Source: Oscillibacter sp.
GTDB lineage: Bacteria; Bacillota; Clostridia; Oscillospirales; Oscillospiraceae
Assembly (NCBI GenBank): GCA_017447005.1
Contig: JAFSOM010000375.1
Location: forward strand, 1-11,395
DNA: 11,395 bases
Direction: 5' to 3'
The position numbers were made by a program, and so were the translations under genes. This document shows positions 6,087 through 11,395 of this stretch, one piece after another (within the stretch, counting starts at the first letter, position 1; every line of letters begins with the position of its first letter). Below the pieces are notes generated by a model. The model was not told the DNA's origin. It ran no database searches and saw only the letters and a program-made list of their open reading frames with translations.

Positions 6087-6158
6087 AGGCGCGTCGCGGG
6101 TCTGAGACAATCCGCGTAAGGCGCGGAAAAACGTCCGCATTCAAAGGAGTGAATTTTT

Positions 6159-7589
6159 ATGGAACAGCTTTTCCGGCTCCGTGAGAACGGAACCAGCGTC
6201 CGGACTGAAATTCTGGCCGGGTTGACCACGTTTATGACAATGGCCTATATCATCGCGCTCAACCCGAATCTGCTGACCGGATTCGCCGTCGGCACGCCGC
6301 TGTGGAACGGCGTCTTTCTGGCGACCTGTCTGGCGTCGGCGTTCGGCACGGTCTGCATGGCGTTTCTGGCGAACAAGCCCTTTGTGATGGCTCCCGGCAT
6401 GGGCCTCAACAGCTTTTTCGCCGTTATCGTCGCCAACATCGCCGCTATGCTCGAAACGGACTACACCAACGCCTTTCAAGCCGCGCTTTGCATTATCCTC
6501 GTGGAAGGCATTGTGTTCATTCCGCTGTCGATTTTCCGCGTCCGCGACCGCATTGTCACCGCGATTCCGGCCTGTATCCGTCTGGGCATCGGCCCCGCTA
6601 TCGGCCTCATGCTGATGAACATCGGCCTCGGCTCTAACGCCGGAATCTATGCCGAAGGCAACGGTTACACGACGCCGTTCTACGTCATGCGCGACTTTTT
6701 CGGCGCCATGACGCCCGGCGTACTCAAGAATAACATGGGCGCCGAATACTCTATGATGGTTCTGTCCGTCGTGACCATGTTCGTCGGCCTGTTCGTGATT
6801 ATCCTGCTCAGTCTGCGGGGCGTTCAGGCGGCGGTACTGGTAGGCATGCTCGCGGCGTCCTGCGTGTACTGGGCCGGGGAGTATTTCCTGCTCCATGTCA
6901 ATCCGTTCGCGTCGCTGGCTACGGCGTCGTTCGTCCCGCCGTTCGCCGACATGGTCTCCACAACGCTTTTCCGCTTCAATTTCGCCTCGTTCCTGCAAAT
7001 CGGCTGGTTTACCGCGATTACGCTTATCATCACGTTCTGCATGATTGACATGTTTGACACCATCGGCACGTTAATCGGCACGGCGTCCCGCGTGGGCATG
7101 GTCGACAAAAACGGCAGTATGCCCAATATGCGCGAAGCGTTGCTTTCCGACGCTATCGGCACCGTAACGGGCGCCTGCACGGGCACGTCTACGGTCACGA
7201 CGTTCGTCGAATCCGCGTCCGGCGTGGAGGCGGGCGGACGTACCGGACTGACCGCGCTGACTTCCGCCGTCATGTTCCTGCTTTGTATCTTTATCGCGCC
7301 TATCGCCGCCGTGATTCCCGCGCAAGCCACTTCCGCCGCCCTCATTTACGTCGGAATCCTGATGTTGCAAGGCCTCGGCAACGTCGACTTCTCATCGGTT
7401 GACGAAGCCGTCCCCGTGTTCCTCATGCTCCTTGCTATGCCGATTTCCGGCTCTATTGGTCACGGTATCGGCCTCGCCATGATTTGCTATACCGTCATCC
7501 AACTGTTCACGGGCCGCGCTAACCGCGTTTCCGCGCTCACTTACGTGATTTCCGCGCTGTTCCTCGTCAAGTTCTTTGTGGCGGTCTGA
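6159..7589 (+). CDS. NCS2-family purine permease, AzgA/PbuG-PbuO type (guanine/hypoxanthine uptake)
   Basis: A 476-residue integral membrane transporter, the normal length for this family, which takes up hypoxanthine, guanine or adenine by proton symport. Landmarks: TEILAGLTTFMTMAYIIALN at 16-35 (first helix), LANKPFVMAPGMGLNSFF at 70-87 (strongly conserved in the AzgA branch), IDMFDTIGTLIGTA from residue 296 (the D-x-x-D region), and GTSTVTTFVESASGVEAGG from 342, where Glu351 lies in the conserved substrate-site segment. The rest is a run of hydrophobic segments consistent with 12-14 helices. The ATG has AAAGGAGTG 8 nt upstream. It is transcribed divergently from the purine operon, so uptake and synthesis share a control region. 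Exact substrate is not readable from sequence; PbuG-like hypoxanthine/guanine transport is the best guess. Confidence 0.93.
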   Translation: MEQLFRLRENGTSVRTEILAGLTTFMTMAYIIALNPNLLTGFAVGTPLWNGVFLATCLASAFGTVCMAFLANKPFVMAPGMGLNSFFAVIVANIAAMLETDYTNAFQAALCIILVEGIVFIPLSIFRVRDRIVTAIPACIRLGIGPAIGLMLMNIGLGSNAGIYAEGNGYTTPFYVMRDFFGAMTPGVLKNNMGAEYSMMVLSVVTMFVGLFVIILLSLRGVQAAVLVGMLAASCVYWAGEYFLLHVNPFASLATASFVPPFADMVSTTLFRFNFASFLQIGWFTAITLIITFCMIDMFDTIGTLIGTASRVGMVDKNGSMPNMREALLSDAIGTVTGACTGTSTVTTFVESASGVEAGGRTGLTALTSAVMFLLCIFIAPIAAVIPAQATSAALIYVGILMLQGLGNVDFSSVDEAVPVFLMLLAMPISGSIGHGIGLAMICYTVIQLFTGRANRVSALTYVISALFLVKFFVAV

Positions 7590-7595
7590 CGCCCG

Positions 7596-7624
7596 ACGCC
7601 CTTTCCGTTACGCGGGGAGGGCGT
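7596..7624 (+). terminator. Terminator hairpin 1 after the permease gene
   Basis: A 12-bp stem with two G-U pairs: ACGCCCTTTCCG against CGGGGAGGGCGT, loop TTACG, starting 7 nt after the permease stop. Only a short TTT follows, so it may act together with the next hairpin. Confidence 0.55.
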
Positions 7625-7642
7625 TTCCCGTAAGAAAACGAC

Positions 7643-7680
7643 AAATCCCCGCGCTCTTATCGCTTGCGGGGATTTTCTTT
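7643..7680. terminator. Intrinsic terminator 2, probably bidirectional
   Basis: Perfect 10-bp stem AAATCCCCGC / GCGGGGATTT with a 13-nt loop, then TTCTTT on the plus strand. On the minus strand the stem is followed by ATTTGTCGTTTTC, so it can also end the convergent lipoprotein transcript, whose stop codon lies about 85 nt away. Confidence 0.85.
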
Positions 7681-7761
7681 ATCCTTGCGTCATCCTTGCG
7701 TCGCAATCGGCGGCTTTGTCCGCGTCGCGGAACGGTTGCGCGGTTGCGTTTTCCGTCCGCG

Positions 7762-8667
7762 TTACTCGGTCTCGTCCTCCTCAAACATCCATTCGCGCAT
7801 GCTCAACAGCCAGCCGCCCGTGACGGCGTTCGTATCAAAAACCATGTTTCCGCTCTGAACGTCGGGCCGGAGCGTCGTCTCAAAGGTTGACGCGTACTCG
7901 TCGATTTCGCCGGGTTCATCCGTCCACGATTTTTCCCGGCTTTTCAGGAAAATCGACCCGTCGGCGTTTTCCTGTCCCGATACGCACTCAACCCGTATCT
8001 GGTTCGTATCCCCCGCCATCTGGAAGTAACCCTTGTACTTGTCGGAATAATACATGGGAATATCATTGCCCGCCAGTTTGAAATGTTCCAGCGTGTAGCC
8101 CGTGCGCCGTTCCAGTATCCGGTTCGCGGCGTCATAGGGAATAAATGTAACGTCCGTGTAGGCTTCCTCAAAGTCATTGGCTTTCAGATAATCGTTGAGC
8201 ATTTTCTCTTCGGGCCGTTCTCCCGCGCCCGCGCCCGTATAGAATACCTGACCTAAATCGGCCTCCAGCGGCGTGGAATAATCGCTCATCAGAAAGCCGT
8301 AACATTCCACGCCGGACAGAAATTCGCCCCATGTTCGCAATTCCTCCGCCGTCAGTTCGTGCGGATTTCCGACGGGCGTTTCCGTTTCTGGGGACTGTTC
8401 CGGCGTCTCTGTCTGCGCGGATTGTCCCGGCGCGTCCGTATCCTCGGATTGTCGCGGCGTTTCCGACTCCGCCGCGTCCGTTTCTGGGGACTGTTCCGGC
8501 GTCTCTGTCTGCGCGGATTGTTGCGGCGTTTCCGTCTCCTCAACGGGGGCCGCGATTTCGCCGGATTGCGTCGCGTCCGTCGGCTTCCCGTTTTGCGTCG
8601 CCGATTGGCAAGCCGTCAGCGTCAGGGCCAAAAGCAAGCATATCCATAGGTAGTTTCGTCTCTTCAC
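7762..8667 (-). CDS. Lipoprotein with Thr/Pro/Gln/Glu repeat linker and C-terminal domain of unknown function
   Basis: A 301-residue secreted lipoprotein. A basic start (KRR), hydrophobic core and lipobox LTAC predict processing at Cys20 and attachment to the outer face of the membrane. Residues about 42-98 are an acidic low-complexity linker made of TxTPxQSxx-like units; QSAQTETPEQSPET occurs twice, 32 residues apart. Residues about 103-301 form a domain beginning ELTAEELRTWGEFLSG, with YGFLMSDYS, a tyrosine-rich YYSDKYKGYFQMAGDTNQIRV segment, and an acidic C-terminus. I recall similar C-terminal domains in hypothetical lipoproteins of clostridia but cannot name a function. The start is GTG with AAGGAGGC 9-10 nt upstream; the positive N-terminus and lipobox spacing support it. 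It is monocistronic: its own promoter upstream, a terminator downstream. Confidence 0.82.
   Translation of the reverse strand: MKRRNYLWICLLLALTLTACQSATQNGKPTDATQSGEIAAPVEETETPQQSAQTETPEQSPETDAAESETPRQSEDTDAPGQSAQTETPEQSPETETPVGNPHELTAEELRTWGEFLSGVECYGFLMSDYSTPLEADLGQVFYTGAGAGERPEEKMLNDYLKANDFEEAYTDVTFIPYDAANRILERRTGYTLEHFKLAGNDIPMYYSDKYKGYFQMAGDTNQIRVECVSGQENADGSIFLKSREKSWTDEPGEIDEYASTFETTLRPDVQSGNMVFDTNAVTGGWLLSMREWMFEEDETE
8381..8521 (-). repeat. 45-bp exact direct repeat in the lipoprotein linker
   Basis: Plus-strand 8381-8425 and 8477-8521 are identical by eye, 96 bp apart (in frame, 32 codons). The DNA between them is a diverged relative of the same unit. The base-level identity points to recent duplication or gene-conversion events; gain or loss of 96 bp would keep the frame and change the linker length. 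Confidence 0.85.
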
Positions 8668-8693
8668 GACAAAACGCCTCCTTCCATACGTCC

Positions 8694-8722
8694 ATTATAA
8701 CCCGCCGCATACGCTTTTACAA
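8694..8722 (-). promoter_or_regulatory. Predicted promoter of the lipoprotein gene
   Basis: Minus-strand -35 TTGTAA (8717-8722), 17-bp spacer, perfect -10 TATAAT (8694-8699). The transcript would start near 8687, only about 20 nt before the GTG start, leaving just the ribosome site. Confidence 0.8.
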
Positions 8723-8741
8723 GCGCGCCGCGTAAAAAGCG
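8712..8741. promoter_or_regulatory. Inverted repeat overlapping the lipoprotein -35 box
   Basis: CGCTTTTAC (8712-8720) and GTAAAAAGCG (8732-8741) are inverted copies except for one T, with an 11-bp centre. The dyad covers the -35 box of the lipoprotein promoter and abuts the possible mnmE -35. It could be an operator for the divergent pair; this is inference from position only. Confidence 0.4.
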
Positions 8742-8742
8742 C

Positions 8743-8771
8743 GTGACTTTTCCGCCGTGCGGCGCTATCAT
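8743..8771 (+). promoter_or_regulatory. Possible promoter of mnmE
   Basis: GTGACT (8743-8748), 17-bp spacer, TATCAT (8766-8771). The -35 is moderate and the -10 is 5 of 6. Transcription would start near 8778, about 40 nt before the chosen mnmE ATG, which fits that start and excludes the longer GTG start at 8743. Confidence 0.45.
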
Positions 8772-8817
8772 GGACGAACGTCCGGCCTACATAACAGTTT
8801 TGGGAGTGAATCAACCT

Positions 8818-10188
8818 ATGTCCGACCTTATCGCCGCTATCGCCACGGGGCAAAGCCGTTGCGCCATTGGCATTATCCGCTTGTCCGGCGACGACTGTTT
8901 CGCCGTCTGCGACCGCGTATTCCGCGCCAACTCCGGGAAAGCGTTTCCCGTACTGCCGCCGCGCTCCATGGTTCTGGGAAGCCTGCTCGACCAAAACGGC
9001 AACGCCATTGACCACGCCCTCGCCGTGCGATTCCCCGCGCCCCACAGCTATACCGGGGAGGACTGCGCCGAGTTCCACTGTCACGGCTCGCCCGTCGTCC
9101 TGCGGGAAGTTCTGTTGTCACTGTTCCGCGCCGGGGCCAGACAGGCGACGGCGGGAGAGTTTACGAAACGCGCCTTCCTCAACGGTCAACTTGACCTGAC
9201 GGAAGCGGAGGCCGTCATTGACCTTATCGACGCGGAGACCGCCGCCGCCGCCCGCAACGCCGCCGCACAGCTTGACGGCGCCTTACGCCGCGTACTGGAG
9301 CCGTTACAGGAGACCTTACTGGATGTCGCCGCCCGGTTTTACGCCGTCGTGGACTATCCCGACGAGGATATAGAGGACGTGCGCCCGGAGGAAATCGCCG
9401 CCGCGTTATCAAAAAGCATGGAACTGCTGGACAATCTGCTGGGCACGTGTCGGCGCGGACGCGTGCTCAAATCCGGCGTCCGTACCGCGATTATAGGCCG
9501 TCCGAACGCCGGGAAATCGTCCCTGTTCAACGCCCTCGCCGGATTTGAGCGCGTCATTGTCACGGACATTCCCGGCACGACACGCGACACGGTTGAGGAG
9601 GCGATACTCTGCGGCGGCGTCCTGTTGCGCCTGACCGATACCGCCGGACTGCGCGAAACGTCCGACGCCGTGGAGCGTCTCGGCGTGGAGCGTTCCCGGA
9701 GAGCCGTTGAGGACGCCGATTTGATTTTCGTCGTAGAGGACGGAAGCGCGGTTCCGACGTCTGAGGATACCGACGCGGTACGCGTTGCGGCGGAAAGCGG
9801 AAAGCCATGGATTTTCGTACAGAACAAGTGCGATTTGCCCGTCAACGCGTCTTTTGTCGAATGGGCCGGGGCCATTACGCCCACCGTGCGCGTCTCGGCG
9901 AAAACCGGGGAGGGCCTCGACGCGCTCGAATCCGCCGTGCGCGAACTCTTCCCCGACGGCGATTCCGCGCCCGGTACGCTCCTCACCGACGAGCGTCAGG
10001 AAGCCGCCGCCCGTCGCGCCCGCGACGCCATCGCCCGCGCTTACGACGCCCTGCAATCCGGTTTCACCCCCGACGCCGTCCTCACCGACGCGGAAGAGGC
10101 CCTTGACGCCGTCGGCGAACTGACCGGACGAACCGTCAAGGAAGAACTCGTCAGCCATATTTTTTCCCGCTTTTGCGTGGGGAAATAA
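8818..10188 (+). CDS. mnmE: tRNA uridine-5-carboxymethylaminomethyl modification GTPase MnmE (TrmE)
   Basis: MnmE works with MnmG to modify the wobble uridine (cmnm5U34 or nm5U34) of several tRNAs, using formyl-folate and GTP. From the ATG at 8818 the protein is 456 residues, matching the family (about 450-460). The N-terminal folate-binding domain starts MSDLIAAIATG and includes SYTGEDCAEFHCHG (78-90) and GEFTKRAFLNGQLDLTEAEA (113-132). The G domain has G1 GRPNAGKS (227-234), G2 TDIPGTTRDT (249-258), G3 DTAG (274-277) and G4 NKCD (336-339). The C-terminus is FSRFCVGK with the conserved Cys453. The frame extends to a GTG at 8743, but those 25 residues lie on the predicted promoter and are not family-like. 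A GGGAG ribosome site sits 11 nt from the ATG, slightly far. mnmG and the usual rpmH-rnpA-yidC neighbours are not in view. Confidence 0.97.
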   Translation: MSDLIAAIATGQSRCAIGIIRLSGDDCFAVCDRVFRANSGKAFPVLPPRSMVLGSLLDQNGNAIDHALAVRFPAPHSYTGEDCAEFHCHGSPVVLREVLLSLFRAGARQATAGEFTKRAFLNGQLDLTEAEAVIDLIDAETAAAARNAAAQLDGALRRVLEPLQETLLDVAARFYAVVDYPDEDIEDVRPEEIAAALSKSMELLDNLLGTCRRGRVLKSGVRTAIIGRPNAGKSSLFNALAGFERVIVTDIPGTTRDTVEEAILCGGVLLRLTDTAGLRETSDAVERLGVERSRRAVEDADLIFVVEDGSAVPTSEDTDAVRVAAESGKPWIFVQNKCDLPVNASFVEWAGAITPTVRVSAKTGEGLDALESAVRELFPDGDSAPGTLLTDERQEAAARRARDAIARAYDALQSGFTPDAVLTDAEEALDAVGELTGRTVKEELVSHIFSRFCVGK

Positions 10189-10198
10189 TGCGAAATAT

Positions 10199-10234
10199 CC
10201 CCCGAAACCGGATGATATTCCGCGATTCCGGGGG
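10199..10234 (+). terminator. Branched hairpin after mnmE, possible terminator
   Basis: CCCCCG (10199-10204) pairs with CGGGGG near 10229-10234 (flanked by GAA/TTC), enclosing a smaller CGGA/TCCG stem. The plus strand continues AAAATCAT, with no U-run, so termination may be weak or need a factor. It starts 10 nt after the mnmE stop. Confidence 0.45.
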
Positions 10235-10307
10235 AAAATCATACTGAAATCCGTTTCTCTCCGCCTTTCGCCCGCTGAAATCCGTTTCCGTTTCTCTTAA
10301 AACGTGG

Positions 10308-10336
10308 TTTACAAAATCATATTTTGGCGCTATAAT
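10308..10336 (+). promoter_or_regulatory. Predicted promoter of the DUF1836-degV unit
   Basis: -35 TTTACA (10308-10313), 17-bp spacer, perfect -10 TATAAT (10331-10336). A leader of about 85 nt runs to the ATG at 10428, with AAAGGAGGGAG near its end. Confidence 0.85.
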
Positions 10337-10427
10337 AGAGGCGTACCGAAAAAGCCCGGATTCGCTCCGCGCTCCCGTTCATGACAGGAACCCGGAAACA
10401 TCGTCTAAAGGAGGGAGACAACTTTCT

Positions 10428-11132
10428 ATGGACTTAATTAAAATGCGCGACCGTCTGCGTCATGACCGCCCGGTTCCGTGGGAACAAATGCCTGATTTCC
10501 CGCTCTATATGGACCAAGTGCTCAATTATATGGACCGTCAGGTCATCCGCTTCGACCGCGATGAAACCTTGACCGCCGCCATGGTCAATAACTACACCAA
10601 GAGCGGCTTAGTGCCCCGCGCAGAGGGAAAAAAGTACAACCGCGAACACCTCGCCTATCTGACCACTATCTGCATTCTCAAGCGCGTGATGTCTACGCGG
10701 GATATGGACATGCTCATCCGGGAGGAATTGCAGGGGCCGCATACCGTGGAGGACGGTTACGCCGCCTTCTGCGACAGCCTTGACAAGGCCCTCAACATCA
10801 CCGCCGACGAAATGGACACGCGCAGCGAAAACGACAGCCTCGCCGACGCCGCCATCCACTTCGCGCTGTTGAGCTACGCCGCCGGAATCGCCAGCAGTCG
10901 TTACGTCTCCCTTCTGCGTCAGGAAAAGGAGGCCGGACGGCGCGGCAAACGTTCCGCCAAACCCGGTCACGCGCCGGTCATTGAGAGCGGCTCCGCGCCC
11001 GGTCAACCGAAAAAAACGAAAGCCGCCCTTGAATCCGGAGAGCGGGATAACGCGCCCCAACTCCCCGCGCCCAATCAGCCCAACGAAACGGAATCCGCCG
11101 GACATACGGAACAAGGAGAGACGAAAGCATGA
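10428..11132 (+). CDS. DUF1836 domain protein with a disordered C-terminal tail
   Basis: A 234-residue cytoplasmic protein. Residues about 20-165 match the DUF1836 family of Bacillota: FPLYMDQVLNYMDRQ, then LTAAMVNNYTKSGLVPR and KKYNREHLAYLTTICILKRV. The segment at 49-90 resembles a MerR-like winged helix-turn-helix (Asn-Tyr, a turn with Gly-Leu-x-Pro, Tyr-x-x-x-x-Leu, then a long Leu/Ile helix), so DNA binding is plausible but unproven. From about 165 the tail is rich in Lys, Pro, Glu, Ser and Asn with no hydrophobic core; it is probably disordered and lineage-specific. The ATG at 10428 follows AAAGGAGGGAG with a longish spacer. Its TGA overlaps the ATG of the DegV gene (ATGA), so the two are translationally coupled. 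Function unknown. Confidence 0.85.
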   Translation: MDLIKMRDRLRHDRPVPWEQMPDFPLYMDQVLNYMDRQVIRFDRDETLTAAMVNNYTKSGLVPRAEGKKYNREHLAYLTTICILKRVMSTRDMDMLIREELQGPHTVEDGYAAFCDSLDKALNITADEMDTRSENDSLADAAIHFALLSYAAGIASSRYVSLLRQEKEAGRRGKRSAKPGHAPVIESGSAPGQPKKTKAALESGERDNAPQLPAPNQPNETESAGHTEQGETKA

Positions 11133-11395
11133 AAGAATTTTGCATCATGACGGACAGCAGTTGCGACCTGACCGCGGAACTGGCCGACGAACTGCGCTTA
11201 CGCGTCGTTCCCCTGCGGATTCATATGGGGAAGGAAACCTACCGGAATTATCTGGACGGGCGGGAAATCGGCTTTCAAGACTTCTATGCCCGCGTGCGCG
11301 GCGGGGAAATGCCCACCACATCCGCCGCCAGCGTCTGGGACTTTGAAACCGAAATGCGTCCGCTTCTCGCGGAGGGACAGGATATTCTCTGCCTG
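11129..11395 (+). CDS. DegV/FakB-family fatty-acid-binding protein, N-terminal part only
   Basis: DegV-family (FakB) proteins bind a fatty acid and present it to the kinase FakA for phosphorylation and entry into phospholipid synthesis in Bacillota. The first 89 codons are present of an expected 280 or so. Visible hallmarks: FCIMTDSSCDLTAEL at 4-18 (the TDSSxDL signature), VVPLRIHMG around 26-34, and GEMPTTSAAS near 59-68, where the conserved TS serves the fatty-acid carboxylate. The ATG overlaps the DUF1836 stop (ATGA) and has AAGGAGAG upstream inside that gene. The ligand-specific part lies outside the window. Confidence 0.93.
   Translation, partial: MKEFCIMTDSSCDLTAELADELRLRVVPLRIHMGKETYRNYLDGREIGFQDFYARVRGGEMPTTSAASVWDFETEMRPLLAEGQDILCL

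Larger units (their letters stand above)
5790..6158. other. 369-bp divergent intergenic region (purE / purine permease)
   Basis: No gene is supported here. It holds the purE promoter and leader hairpin on the minus strand, an AT-rich core (about 5880-5965), dyads at 5967-5997, and the permease promoter at 6058-6086 followed by a leader of about 65 nt. I looked for purine, PRPP/ykkC and preQ1 riboswitch cores and saw none. Confidence 0.8.
10189..10427 (+). other. 239-bp intergenic region between mnmE and the DUF1836 gene
   Basis: Apart from the hairpin at its start and the promoter at 10308-10336, it contains a 14-bp direct repeat CTGAAATCCGTTTC at 10244-10257 and 10275-10288 (31-bp period). 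No ORF or RNA gene is supported. Confidence 0.6.

Noticed and set aside
5790..6158. Purine or PRPP (ykkC-type) riboswitch upstream of purE or the permease
   Set aside because: Conserved cores could not be found by eye, and the predicted leaders (about 65-75 nt) are too short.
6141..6998. Long open frame antisense to the purine permease
   Set aside because: Composition is His/Arg/Glu/Asp/Gln-rich low complexity, typical of the complement of a membrane-protein gene with biased third positions; no ribosome site or motif.
8381..8521. CRISPR-like array
   Set aside because: Only two exact copies, in frame inside a lipoprotein gene; explained by protein repeats.
8743..8817. GTG start extending MnmE by 25 residues
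   Set aside because: The extension covers the predicted promoter and is absent from the family; MSDLIAAIATG is the normal MnmE start.
9409..10242. Long open frames antisense to mnmE (also 9354-9986)
   Set aside because: Shadows of a GC-rich gene; no family motifs and no start signals.

Overview
The window is GC-rich (roughly 55-60 % by eye) bacterial chromosome, most likely from a Clostridia-type Bacillota. The reasons are the strong AGGAGG-type ribosome sites, sigma-A-like promoters with 17-bp spacers, a DUF1836 gene, a DegV-family gene, and a purine cluster with a purE-purF-purC-purM-purN order. The species cannot be named from the sequence.

Left half, minus strand (5789 down to 1): a purine biosynthesis operon in the order purE, purF-like, a C-type-lectin-domain membrane protein, purC, purM, a membrane-anchored GDPD-like protein, and purN, which is cut by the window edge. 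The canonical genes cover the first committed step and the GAR-formylation, AIR-synthesis, carboxylation and SAICAR steps. purD, purL, purK and purH are not in view. Two genes with no obvious place in purine synthesis sit inside the operon and are tightly spaced. The PurF homologue keeps its phosphoribosyltransferase half and its likely Fe-S cysteines but has lost every catalytic glutaminase residue I can align. This is the most interesting point in the window.

Middle (5790-6158): a divergent control region with one promoter facing purE and one facing an AzgA/PbuG-type purine permease gene. It holds dyad sequences but no purine or PRPP riboswitch that I can recognise. The pairing of purine synthesis with purine uptake suggests joint control. 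The permease gene ends in tandem terminator hairpins that also separate it from a convergent lipoprotein gene.

Right half: a lipoprotein gene with a repetitive Thr/Pro/Gln/Glu linker (minus strand) is divergent from mnmE (tRNA wobble-uridine modification GTPase, plus strand), and their promoters share a 150-bp gap. After a hairpin and a strong promoter comes a two-gene unit, DUF1836 protein then a DegV-family fatty-acid-binding protein. The two overlap at ATGA, and the second is cut by the window end.

No RNA genes, insertion sequences, CRISPR arrays or phage genes were seen.
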